Position numbers and translations under genes: made by a program
Shown: piece after piece, positions 9,901 to 18,381 of the stretch
How the letters are laid out: every line of letters starts with the position of its first letter
Position numbering within the stretch: position 1 is the first letter of the stretch
Notes under the pieces: generated by a model
What the model saw: the letters and a program-made list of their open reading frames with translations, nothing else
Told to the model about the DNA's origin: nothing
Databases searched by the model: none
Source of the DNA: Molanna angustata
Taxonomy: Eukaryota > Arthropoda > Insecta > Trichoptera > Molannidae
DNA: 64,000 nt
Direction: 5' to 3'
NCBI GenBank assembly: GCA_963576475.1
Contig: OY754974.1
Coordinates: 8,351,974-8,415,973 of the forward strand

Positions 9901-12889
9901 GAGTGTTTGCAAGGATAGAAGCGTATGGACCTCTCAGTTCAGCTTACCCTGTTACAGATATAGCGTGATGGTATATATGATTCGCTCAGAAGATATTTAA
10001 ATTTGAAGAAACCATTGTATATCTAAATCATTATCTTTCTATGTGTCATTACATTGTAAATGAATAATTATAATCAAAGATTATGAAAAAGAATTTCAAT
10101 GATGAAATCAATGTCTGATGAAATATAATTTTATTTCATTCTGGGAACAGACAGTTTATATACAAATTGTAGGAAAACATAAAACACAACATATATATAC
10201 AAAACCAGTAAAGTTCCCTAATGCTTTTATACATAATGCTTTTATACAATTCAAAAGTAGCTAGTTTTACAAAAATACAAACCTCTATTGAACAGGAAAT
10301 GAGAGGGAATAGAGGGATTTTTCAATTTATGCCTTAATCAATTACACCAACTGCAGACCACCGTGGCACAGTTGGTAAGCCATTCGGTTTCTGTGCGGGC
10401 GTCCTGGGTTCGATTCCCAGCAGAGGAGAAATTTATTTAAATTTATTTCTTACGCAAATATTGCGCAATTCTATGGGCTGGAAACACTGGTTAGTTGGAA
10501 GAAATTGCCATACGGCAATAAACTCGCGACTTGCGCAGGGTGCAAGGAAGTGTTCATTATTATTATTATTATTATTACCAACAACAGCCTCACCCGGGAC
10601 CTAAATTTACCAATGTCATCATGAAAAATGTCCAGGGTTTGCAAATTATTTAGTTTGTTGGAGTCAGTTGTTGAACGATTTACAAATGTATTTTTTATGA
10701 AATTTGATCGCGGGCATTTTACAAAAAACAGGTTGTTTTTATTGAGTGTGACGCTGGGGTACATTAGGGTTATTAGTGGAAGTAAGTATGAAGAATCGGA
10801 TATGTTGTTTGTATAATAAATTTGTGTCTAGCATTATTCTTCGAGAATGTAATGTTTGTATCTGATGGTATGATTCAGATTCGCAGTTTTAAAAATTTGT
10901 GCTGAATGATTTCTATTCGGTTGCTGTATGCTGTAGTTATCAGTTGATAGAAAACTGATACAAACTCCATTTGACTATGAACGAGTGAATGGTAAAGGAT
11001 TTTAAAAGTAAATTATTTAGTGACTCTTGTGATAAAACCCAAGAAAGCTTTTGATAAAATCCACTCAATATGTGAAGTGAAAGTGAGCTTGGAATCTAGA
11101 ATAACACCAAGATCCCTCAACTCTGTATAACTATTAAAAGTCATCTAATATATAATTGTGGCGTGCGCTAGCGTCGCCGAACATTCTGGATTCAGACTCT
11201 CCAGTACTATATAAAGTCGTTACAAATGCCCAGCATTCGGTTCAACCAGTTTCGTTACTACTTACTATTGTGTTTCGTTACTATATTTTTATGTTAAGGA
11301 TATATTAAGGATTGTGTTTTGCTTTCTAGAAAACGATATTATGTGACATTTATTGAAATTGAGGTAAAGTTGATTTTCTTTACAATAAGTATATAAACGA
11401 ATAATATCCTCTTGTAACAATATATACCAGTCAAGATGAAAGGCAATGTGTACAAACAAGACAATGATCAGATATATGGTAGCGATACCTGCAATCAGTG
11501 CAAACAGCCAAGATGAGGATGTGCGGCGTCTCAAGGAGAGTAAAAATCCGTAGTGAATATGTGAGAGGTAGCCTGGGCATACGTGATGTCTCCGATAAGC
11601 TTGATGGAAAGAAGGCTGAGGTGGTTCGGACAAATAGAAGAGGATATGCGGGCATGTAATGTCTCTGACATATTCATTTAAAAAAAAAAAGATGGTTGTC
11701 TATACGGTGATACTGTACCAAAGGTACCTATACAGGTACCTATTTTAAATGTTCAGGTACCTATTTTAAATGTTTAACAGATCCAAGTTTCGTAATTCAA
11801 TAATAATTTTGAAAATCCAAAACCAGAATAAAATCATTTAAAAAAAATCTATGGATAGTTTTTGTATCTACAGCCTTTTCTGACAAAATTCAAGTTCGTT
11901 CTGACATAAAATAATTTTAGATTATTACAAAATTTAAACAAATTGACTATTCATAAGTACCTAATTTTTAATGTTTCAAATACCAAAAAAATAAACCTTA
12001 CTTTTGTATAGAAGAGCATCAAAGTAACTATATAGTTCTTGTAAATAAATTGAGAATTATCATTGTGGTTTGCACATATACCAACAATCAAAAACCAATT
12101 TGAATGATTCACTGTCAAAATTCATATACTTTCTCTTAAATATAATATGTAAGCTGTTTAAATATTATGTGTTTTATTTCATTAATGATGTAAATTTGTT
12201 TGGAAATAAGGAATAAATATAAAAGTTACAATATATATATATATATATAATATTACCTGTGAAACATTGTGCAGCGCTTGGTGATGTTGAATAACAGCAG
12301 CTGTTAACCTTTCTAACTGTCCACCTTCTACTAACTGATGGACATCGATGATCTGTCCTCCTTCCACCATCTGCTTTGGAAAGGCAAGCAAGTTTTTCAA
12401 GTAATCCACAGTATGCCGTTCCGTATCATGGTTGCCGTATTCCGCCTGACGGCTGTAAGAAGCCAGCACAACAGCCTGCTGACAATCACACACTATCCTT
12501 CCTTCAGTCAGGTCGTTCTTTAATTGAAGGAAGTAGTGATATCTCGTCATCTCGTCCGTGATCAGTCCTGTTCCAGATATCACATAGAACATCACACGGA
12601 GATAGAGCTGGTGTGAAGATGCATGTTTGTCCAGTTGCCTCTTCAAAGGTCTCCCCAGATCCACCCATCGCGGATGCTGTGTCCTTGATACGTATCGTAG
12701 TCCAAAGAACTCGGGCTGGTTTATAACCAGCTTCTGACAGACATTCTCTAAACATTCTTGTCCGGTACTGTCCGATCCCAGTGTGCATTCTACCACTACG
12801 CCATCCAACAATTCTATACTTATCACGAACAAACTCTTCGATACCACGTTATACTGTCTAGTTTTTTTAAGCTTTAATTTAAAAGGCAT
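3938..12889 (-). CDS. Pez: Tyrosine-protein phosphatase Pez (PTPN14/21 type), 5' part: exons 1 and 2, FERM domain
   Basis: Exon 1 is 12,889-12,257 (633 nt, 211 codons, starting MPFKLKLKKTRQYNV). It ends CACAG|GTAATA. Exon 2 is 4,104-3,938 (167 nt), preceded by CTATAG and followed by GTACGT; phases agree (0, then 2). The protein is the N-terminal FERM domain: ubiquitin-like F1 lobe (about residues 20-100), the F2 helical lobe with LITDEMTRYHYFLQLKNDL near 120, and in exon 2 the start of the F3/PH-like lobe (SGYGQETFVARDHSRQNEV). Start, order and motifs match the Pez/PTPN14-PTPN21 family, cytoskeleton-linked tyrosine phosphatases tied to Hippo signalling. The phosphatase domain is not in the window; it should lie beyond the left edge. 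Intron 1 is 8.15 kb and full of mobile elements; positions 1-3,937 are probably intron 2. Family assignment is by recognition, not a database search. Confidence 0.9.
4105..4884. other. Pez intron 1 next to exon 2, TGACGT cluster
   Basis: No gene. 4,630-4,680 has four TGACGT/ACGTCA half-sites in 45 bp (AACGTCATT, GATGACGTGA, CATGACGTCT), with two ATGACATCA-like sites near 4,785-4,805. Confidence 0.4.
4885..5640 (+). repeat. Mosaic of dispersed repeats and an RTE-like tail
   Basis: 5,225-5,330 contains a worn RTE-like 3' end (GAGGCGATGTATGTGTCAAG, GCGGTTTTCGGTTCTCACTG). 5,360-5,640 is related to 301-600, and 5,100-5,190 to its upstream part, so the repeat is present about twice here. Confidence 0.5.
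5641..6214. other. AT-rich intronic stretch, nothing recognised
   Basis: Short A/T runs and (AAT)n bits only. Confidence 0.4.
6215..6289. repeat. 75-bp inverted repeat, left arm
   Basis: Starts GTATTGTCATAGTTCTGATA. It is a perfect reverse complement of the right arm, which is now split in two by the BEL/Pao insertion (7,150-7,186 and 9,655-9,692). Before that insertion the arms were about 860 bp apart. Confidence 0.85.
6290..7149. other. Spacer between the 75-bp inverted arms
   Basis: No intact frame. A second repeat (GGCTCATTCCATATGAAATC, 6,321-6,386) reappears reversed at 9,693-9,749, just outside the right arm. The stretch 6,400-6,620 has an even base composition like decayed coding DNA, but I recognise nothing. 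Probably an old DNA transposon. Confidence 0.45.
7187..7800 (-). repeat. BEL/Pao 3' LTR
   Basis: 614 bp, same sequence as 9,036-9,649. The interior side begins with a purine tract on the minus strand (GGGGGGAGGA, 7,801-7,810) that would act as polypurine tract. Confidence 0.9.
7835..8430 (-). pseudogene. BEL/Pao integrase C-terminus with DUF5641 domain
   Basis: The frame has the BEL-type end of the integrase core (APHTGGAWERLVRSVKIAL, ERAPREETLLTAIAEAEYTI, NNRPLT) and then the DUF5641 region (VREYLPTLAQRRKW, PIKTGDIVIVVD, NHWPRGRVIE). It lacks the first catalytic residues because of the deletion at about 8,430. Confidence 0.85.
8425..8982 (-). pseudogene. BEL/Pao gag, N-terminal part only
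   Basis: It starts MTPSLRSGKNAAKELEEDV at 8,982. A coiled-coil-like stretch (VIREQKVQLERQQKQMNEIL) is followed by the gag core start LPLFSGDAMDWRNFKSQW. The frame then runs across the deletion point near 8,425 into integrase DNA in the wrong frame and stops at 8,374. Confidence 0.8.
9014..9031 (-). promoter_or_regulatory. BEL/Pao primer-binding site, tRNA-Tyr type
   Basis: Four bases inside the 5' LTR the minus strand reads TGGTCCTTCGAGCCGGAT. It is complementary to the 3' end of animal tRNA-Tyr (…CCGGCTCGAAGGACCA) over 17-18 bases. Confidence 0.8.
9036..9649 (-). repeat. BEL/Pao 5' LTR
   Basis: 614 bp; gag lies next to it on the minus strand, which makes it the 5' copy. Confidence 0.9.
9650..9750. 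repeat. Right remainder of the inverted-repeat element
   Basis: 9,655-9,692 completes the right arm. 9,693-9,749 is the reverse of 6,321-6,386 with a 10-bp difference in the middle. Confidence 0.7.
9760..9985 (+). mobile_element. Degraded RTE-like LINE 3' end
   Basis: It follows the family in GGAAAGGGACGGGGCAAAAC, AGACGATGCATGGATGTAAA and the terminal GCGTGATGGTATATATGA, with many changes. Confidence 0.6.
9986..10354. other. AT-rich intronic stretch, nothing recognised
   Basis: A 13-bp duplication ATGCTTTTATACA at 10,221 and 10,237 is the only feature seen. Confidence 0.4.
10355..10577 (+). mobile_element. tRNA-derived SINE with (ATT)n tail
   Basis: Pol III A box TGGCACAGTTGG (10,364-10,375) and B box GGTTCGATTCC (10,407-10,417) have the right spacing. 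The acceptor stem does not pair, so it is not a tRNA gene. The 3' part (TTGGAAGAAATTGCCATACG then GCAATAA) matches the end of the LINE at 32,070-32,105. It ends in ATT repeats. Confidence 0.8.
10580..11445 (-). pseudogene. LINE reverse-transcriptase C-terminus remnant
   Basis: Minus-strand pieces in order are YTYCKENQLYLNFNKCHIIS (11,380-11,320) and YTELRDLGVILDSKLTFTSH (about 11,130-11,070), then frameshifted thumb-region sequence down to about 10,600. This is the conserved C-terminal RT order of Jockey/CR1-like LINEs. Between them, 11,150-11,290 is unrelated and holds TATATAAAG; it may be a later insertion. Confidence 0.6.
11480..11680 (+). pseudogene. RTE/BovB-like RT tail fragment
   Basis: Frames read TAKMRMCGVSRRVKIRSEYV, GSLGIRDVSDKL and then LRWFGQIEEDM, matching the C-terminus seen again at 56,433-56,630. 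Confidence 0.6.
11681..12256. other. Pez intron 1 near exon 1
   Basis: AGGTACCTATTTTAAATGTT is repeated in tandem at 11,733-11,774 beside other AGGTACCTA units. A short TA run lies at 12,230-12,248, just inside the donor site. No gene. Confidence 0.45.
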
Positions 12890-13360
12890 TTTAAACGATA
12901 TTGAGAATAGACAGCGAGCATTTTACCACTTGAAAAACACTGTTCGGTAGGCGGATGTAATCGGTGATGAGGTGAAATTCGATCTCTCTTCGCACTTTCT
13001 CATTTTTACAAGTATGACATTAAAATAGGATGAAAATTCTAATATTAGCACATTTCGATAAGCCTTTACGAAATACTTTGTCGATTACTTTTGACTTATA
13101 AAAGCAAAATGCTCTAAATACAAACTAAATTATGACACATTGCTGCCGCTGCCATTTTTAAAATAACAATGTTTCGAATGTGTGGCAACACCACAAAATA
13201 CAAACGTCAGTAAAATTGATTTTAATAGTACTTACTCGGAATAAATCTGACAGGAAAATAATATTCCCGGTTTCACTTTCAAAATTACCTAATACAATCA
13301 ATGGTGAATAAAAATTGGAAATCGTATTACATACTGCTGAAAGCATAATAATATTGTAAC
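12890..13360 (-). promoter_or_regulatory. Probable Pez 5' UTR/promoter region, cut off by an LTR element
   Basis: This 471-bp non-repetitive stretch lies between the Pez start codon and the TAAC target-site duplication (13,357-13,360) of the large LTR element. It must hold the proximal 5' UTR, and perhaps the promoter, unless an upstream non-coding exon exists beyond the insertion. I see no convincing TATA box; the assignment rests on position only. Confidence 0.3.
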
Positions 13361-13957
13361 TAATACACCGGGGGGAGTTTAAAAGACGGAAAGTGGGAAG
13401 GTCGGAAGGTGTTGCGAGGTTGTTGATAATTATTTAAATATTCTTGAAAGTGAAAGTTGGGTATTGATTTTGTCGGGAACTATTTTCTTATTCAGTGCTC
13501 ACACTGAGGTGGCACTAGTGTATCGGCACAGCCGATTTCGACGACTTGCTAGGCTCAGGGCGGCAGCCGCCCTTCGCCGCCCACTAGTTGGTTTGCCCGG
13601 CCAGCTATCGGGTGCAAGCCGTCGCTGTGATTCCTCCCCGGGAATTAAAACTTAAATTAAACCTTAAAATTACCTAATTACTAACTATAATTAAAACAGG
13701 CTTCAGATTGGGATTGTCTATGAGAGAGAAGAAAAAAATCAATTCAGTTAACTAAAATTTACTAGCATCTAGGCACACAACGACATTACAAACTAAGAGA
13801 CAATGTTTTCTAAATACTAGGACTTATACTAAGATCTTAATGTATACTTAAAACTATGTGTGTGCACACAACAAAACACGAAGGGAGTCTTTGAAAAAAA
13901 AAGAACGTTGAGAACGTCGAAGTGTGAAGAAACGAAAATGAGAACAGGGCAGTATTG

Positions 13958-14051
13958 GCCTCCTGTGAGGCGATGGCTGGTGATCCTCGTGGGCGGCCTC
14001 TCCAGAGGCGGCGATAATGATCCTCGAATAATTGCCTCCTACCACAGAGGC
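13958..14051 (-). repeat. Three GCCTC...GAGGC hairpins in the LTR
   Basis: Short palindromes at 13,958-13,971 (loop CTGT), 13,996-14,009 (loop TCCA) and 14,034-14,051 (loop CTACCACA) share the stem GCCTC/GAGGC. They are repeated in the other LTR at 26,109-26,202. Confidence 0.5.
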
Positions 14052-14610
14052 GGCGTGGATGTCTCCTGGGTAGGGCCTCTTTTCCAAAAGAAGCGCTTGC
14101 CGTTGTCTTCTTGGCAGGGCGGGAAAAAAATGGCCCTCCAATTGAGTGGAGTAGAATGGACTCAGTGGACATACAAAATAATGTGAAATAAAACCTGGTA
14201 GGTTGGCCTCTCTCCGTCCGCGGGACCTCGCCAGAGCGAGTCTGTAGTAGATCGTAACGACCGCGTATGCCCTGATATAAATTTTAATGTTTGAAATGGG
14301 CTCCTTCCTTGCTGGTCTGATTCACTGGTTTATAGTAAAGTACTTTGTAAAATTTTATTTGCTATGCGTCCACGACGGTTGGGTAGAATCGTTGGTACTT
14401 GGTCTAGCTGGCGAGACCCGCGAACAAGAGAGAAGACTGTTACTGTTGCGATGACGAAATCGGAATGCTCCAGATCATCCCGTGCGGTCGCTAATATTGA
14501 CCGGCGGTATCTCGTCCCGCAAGCCCCTCCCCCCTAGTTCCTCGGCTGTCCCTGTGTTCCCGTACGGACGCACTGATTTTTCGCGCCAAAGTTCACGCAC
14601 TATGTTTTCT

Positions 14611-14690
14611 TTTTTTTAATTTTCGTTACACATACACTTTTTCTTTTTTTTCTTTTTAATTTTCGTTACACATACACTTTTTCTTTTTTT
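14611..14690. repeat. 40-bp tandem repeat within the LTR
   Basis: Two units of the form TTAATTTTCGTTACACATAC followed by a T/C run; also in the second LTR at 26,762-26,841. Confidence 0.8.
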
Positions 14691-15744
14691 TCATCTTATA
14701 CACTTATACACTTCTTATGGACTATTTACATGATCAGAGCAACATAACATTATAATTTCTCCATACAGAAATGTGTGCCTATAGGTAGGTATTTCCAACC
14801 CTGATTAACTATATTACCCAACACACAAAATTATTTAGACAATGATATGTTGTAGGGACATAAAATTATGGTACTTCCCAACAACTATTTTATTCTCCTT
14901 GACAATAGCATTATTTTATTTCAATTTTATTGACAAAAATCATTATTTTATTCCTTTCTTTTCGCCCTACCAATCCTAACTATGTTACATATATTAATAT
15001 AAGTTCCCGTAGGTACATTTTCTTTTTATAAAACAACTCATTCTTATTACCTCGATGACTGCCATAATTTTCTTCGAAGCTTGGAGAAAAAAGAATCGAA
15101 TTTTCTCAAGGAGAAAATCATTTTCCTATCTTTATCGCTATTCGCCCTCTGTATGTCGAGACGCGAAGCTTTTCCCTGCGCCCCAAGCTTACTAACCTCA
15201 GCTAAACGATCTGCATCAGAGTCCCGAACCAAAGCGCGAAAGTATCCCCTACGGACGTAAATCAACTTATTGTACTTCAATTTTCTTCCCTTTTATTATT
15301 ATTAATTTAATATTCTCCCCTCGCGCCAATTTCCTCCCCTTTCAGATTTTCCTCGGCTTATTTTTTTCGTGCCATCTATAGAGTTTCGCGCGCTGTCTCT
15401 GACCTATGACAGTCGGTCGAGCAGAGCGCTTCCCGAAGCTGATCGAATTTTTCGCTAGATGTCTCCCCTAGTATTGAAACGAAAGCTCTCGTCTCCTCTG
15501 AGCGGCTGGCGCATATTTAAAATACCTATTTAAAAACCACCTTATTATACTGATAATAACCAGAATGGAAACCTCCGCTGTCCGTAACCACCAACTTATT
15601 TTATTTTATTTTAATTAAGTCCGCTCAGACACAGGCATGAATGCCCAAATATTTCTGCGCATAATAGCTTATAGCCTATATGGGAAGTACATACGATCAG
15701 ATAATCACCTATCACCTGATCTCGGATATGGGTTATGTAAGAAT

Positions 15745-15835
15745 TTCATAACCGTGCTGAGTAGGTGTCGAGGGAGAATTCCGGCGTTCGGTTCTCCCTG
15801 CCTACCCAAGGTAACGCAATGACCGTCATGGTATC
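15745..15835 (+). mobile_element. RTE-like LINE 3' tail remnant inside the LTR
   Basis: It contains GGCGTTCGGTTCTCCCTGCC followed by ACCCAAGG and a degraded CGTCATGGTAT end. This is the same 3' end as the RTE-like copies elsewhere in the window. A second copy is at 27,896-27,986 because of LTR duplication. Confidence 0.55.
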
Positions 15836-16261
15836 GCCTGGTATTATTTACTTATTGTTAATTTCTATTTATTTACTAAAATCCTTTTTTTTTTCAAGTA
15901 TCACAATAACAATTAACATAATATAACTTTCTACCGTAGTAAATAAAATTATAAGTTATACTATAATTTAAAAAAGGTTAAAGTATGTCGTAAGTGTATA
16001 CATTTATACCTATATTTTAATTTGTGGATTAGGCTACTCTACTAGGCTATGTAAGCCGGTCCCAGAGTAACGTTAGGTATATAAATCAGTCCTATTATTT
16101 CAATTCGTCTTGGTGTTAGTTAATTTTGTAAGATTTTGTGGTAGGTTGCAGTAATTTAGATGTGCGTATGTATGAAGTATGTATTTATTTTTGTGTTGAA
16201 AAAAAATAATGCCAGAATAATTACCGTCCTACTGCTTGATACCGTCGTAGGAAAATTTGTA

Positions 16262-16582
16262 GGTAATTTTGTAACAGAACGGTGTATGACAGAGTTCAGA
16301 ACGAAGATACAAGGAAAGAAAGTAAGATACCGAAAGATGTAATTAACAGAATTAAAGTTAACACATTTAGATGGGTTGGCACGACCATGTAGACGATATT
16401 TTTAAAGATGAAAGTGCAAGAAACGTGAACCACAGACGAACATGTCTCCGACGATGTATGAATGTTGCTGAGGCGATGAATGTGTGTCAAGGTGGAAAAA
16501 TGCGGCGTTCGGTTCTCTTTGCCTACCCCGTGAGGGCCATGGCGTGTTGGTCTGTAAGTATGTACGTAGGTATGTATGTATA
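16262..16582 (+). mobile_element. RTE-like LINE 3' fragment inside the LTR, internally deleted
   Basis: Translated pieces (RTCLRRCMNVAEAMNVCQ and RRSVLFAYPVRAM) match the C-terminus of the copies at 40,062 and 62,844. About 90 bp is missing after TTTAGATGGGTTGG. The end is GTATGTATGTATAG. It is duplicated at 28,413-28,733. Confidence 0.75.
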
Positions 16583-17666
16583 GTTAAAAGTTAAAATTCG
16601 TCTGTGTATACATGCTAAGTCCTTTTTTTATTCGTATAATTTTCATAGTCCTAGAACGTCGCTATTAATTTGGTCTCTCTTGAATCGAGGTTTTTGTGAA
16701 TATCCTGGGATATTATTCTAGGTATGCAGCTTGGTACTTTCGGACCGGGTCGTAGGTACCCGCGCGAAAAAAAAACATCGATACATGTCGGTATTCTGAG
16801 GATGATTTAGATATTAAACCTAGGGTCGTGATCTTTTCGACTGTAGTTTTTTTTCTTTTGTTTTTATTTTTTCGTAGTGCGAAGAATAGGTTGAGTTAAA
16901 TTTCTATTTCACTCGTTACTGGGTCTTAACCTTCTAGTGTTAGGTCCTTATTACCGGGAGGTTTTTTTATTTTATTCATGCTCTCATTTCTTTCCTGGGT
17001 TATTTAATCATTCGATTCTTTATTTATTTATTTGTTTATCTAGCCGTTTATCCTCTGAAATGGTTGTCTACCACTTCCTACGTTTACTTATTTTTTCGTA
17101 TCTCTTTTCTCTGATTGCGTTAGTTATTTATTTACGTATTTATTACCCTATACCTATCGGTAATTTTTCTTTCAGCCATCACTCTGTTGGTTTACTTACG
17201 TGTTTATTTCTACATTCACGTAATTGGCTTACTCCCCAGCTCATTAATTTATTTAATTTTGTTTACTGTTAAATATGTAGGTATTGTTCCCGAAATTAAA
17301 ATAATTAAATAAATAAATCAATTTTCCTGTTTTCTATCTCCTTTCGGTCCGCAACGATTCGACAGTGGGTAAGCCCTGGCTACCTCTACTTATATTTCCT
17401 TGTCTGGTCTCATTCAAATTTATGTGTCCTACCCTATGATACCTTGGGGTGGTCTAGTGATCTAGTGACCGAACACCGTCTGGACTCACATGCGTTCCCA
17501 CGAACTAGATTTGCCGGGCCACATCGCCGTCCGTCTAATTTCTGATTTATCGTATCCGTTAGAGCGGCTCGCGAAATCTGACACCTTTCTCCAACGGACA
17601 TTCCAGTGGCGTAACTAGCTCTACCTACTTGGTCGTTTGATGTTGTTCAATACGAAACATCTCTGT

Positions 17667-17943
17667 GTTTTCTCAAACCAAAATTAAAAATACCGAAAAT
17701 ATTTTTATTATTCACGGTGAGCTTGTCTGTTGATTTCTTATTTATGCCGCCAAATTATAACTTTTGGGTAATTAAATTATTTACCGATTAATTATTTACT
17801 TATTGTTTTCTCAAACCAAAATTAAAAATACCGAAATTATTTTTATTATTCACGGTGAGCTTGTCTGTTGATTTCCTATTTATGCCGCCAAATTATAACT
17901 TATGGGTAATTAAATTATTTACCGATTAATTATTTACTTATTG
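17667..17943. repeat. 138-bp tandem duplication within the LTR
   Basis: Two head-to-tail units starting GTTTTCTCAAACC at 17,667 and 17,805 differ at only a few bases. The same pair is at 29,818-30,094, so the duplication predates this insertion. Confidence 0.85.
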
Positions 17944-18363
17944 TCATTTCGTTAATTATCACCCGACACTAATTAGCTATATCCCATTCTATTGAATAGG
18001 ATCCAGCGATTACTAGCAATTTCTTCTGAAAGCATTTTCCTATGTCAGAAGCAATTTTTTTTTTTTTTTTTTCTTAAGACTTGTTCCCGCTTCTATTTTT
18101 CTGATTACCCAAAATATTTCGGTACGCCCATGTCGCATTTCGATGTCTCGACCGTTGGCGTGTTCCCATGGACCAGCCAAGATATCCATATGTGTCAATT
18201 ATAAGTTATTGCGTCCTGCCTGGCACTTCCTTGCGACCGACAAGGTTCTCCGGGGCTAAACCAACATACCACCTACGCAGGATTCTGCGAAATATGCACG
18301 TCTCTAGTGTCTGAGACCCGACGCGTGATTTTGTTCAAATACCTATCCATGTTGGATATATCA

Positions 18364-18381
18364 AACCACCCCATCCTTCTT
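18364..18381 (-). promoter_or_regulatory. Polypurine tract
   Basis: The minus strand reads AAGAAGGATGGGGTGGTT and runs straight into the TGATATATCC start of the 3' LTR. Position and purine content fit the plus-strand primer of an LTR element. Confidence 0.6.

Larger units (their letters stand above)
13361..18363 (-). repeat. 3' LTR of the large Gypsy-like element (5,003 bp)
   Basis: It is nearly identical to 25,512-30,514. Visible differences are a C/T at 13,763/25,914 and one base beside a poly-T near 18,053/30,204. It holds no recognisable gene. Inside are a 138-bp tandem duplication (17,667-17,943), a 40-bp tandem repeat (14,611-14,690), three GAGGC hairpins (13,958-14,051) and two old LINE tails (15,745-15,835; 16,262-16,582). 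At 5 kb it is far longer than usual insect Gypsy LTRs, which are a few hundred bases. Confidence 0.9.

Noticed and set aside
10355..10430. Possible tRNA gene from the A and B boxes
   Set aside because: The acceptor stem ends do not pair and a SINE tail with ATT repeats follows, so it is a tRNA-derived SINE head.
11150..11290. Solo LTR with TATATAAAG
   Set aside because: No matching partner, no clear ends or target duplication.
12504..12788. 94-aa minus frame over Pez exon 1
   Set aside because: Shadow of the conserved FERM frame.
13837..14172. 111-aa minus frame and similar small frames repeated in both LTRs
   Set aside because: No domain or composition typical of a protein; they overlap hairpins and stay open in both copies only because the copies are nearly identical.
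13361..18363. Segmental duplication rather than LTRs
   Set aside because: TAAC target duplication, tRNA-Lys PBS and polypurine tract lie exactly at the repeat edges.
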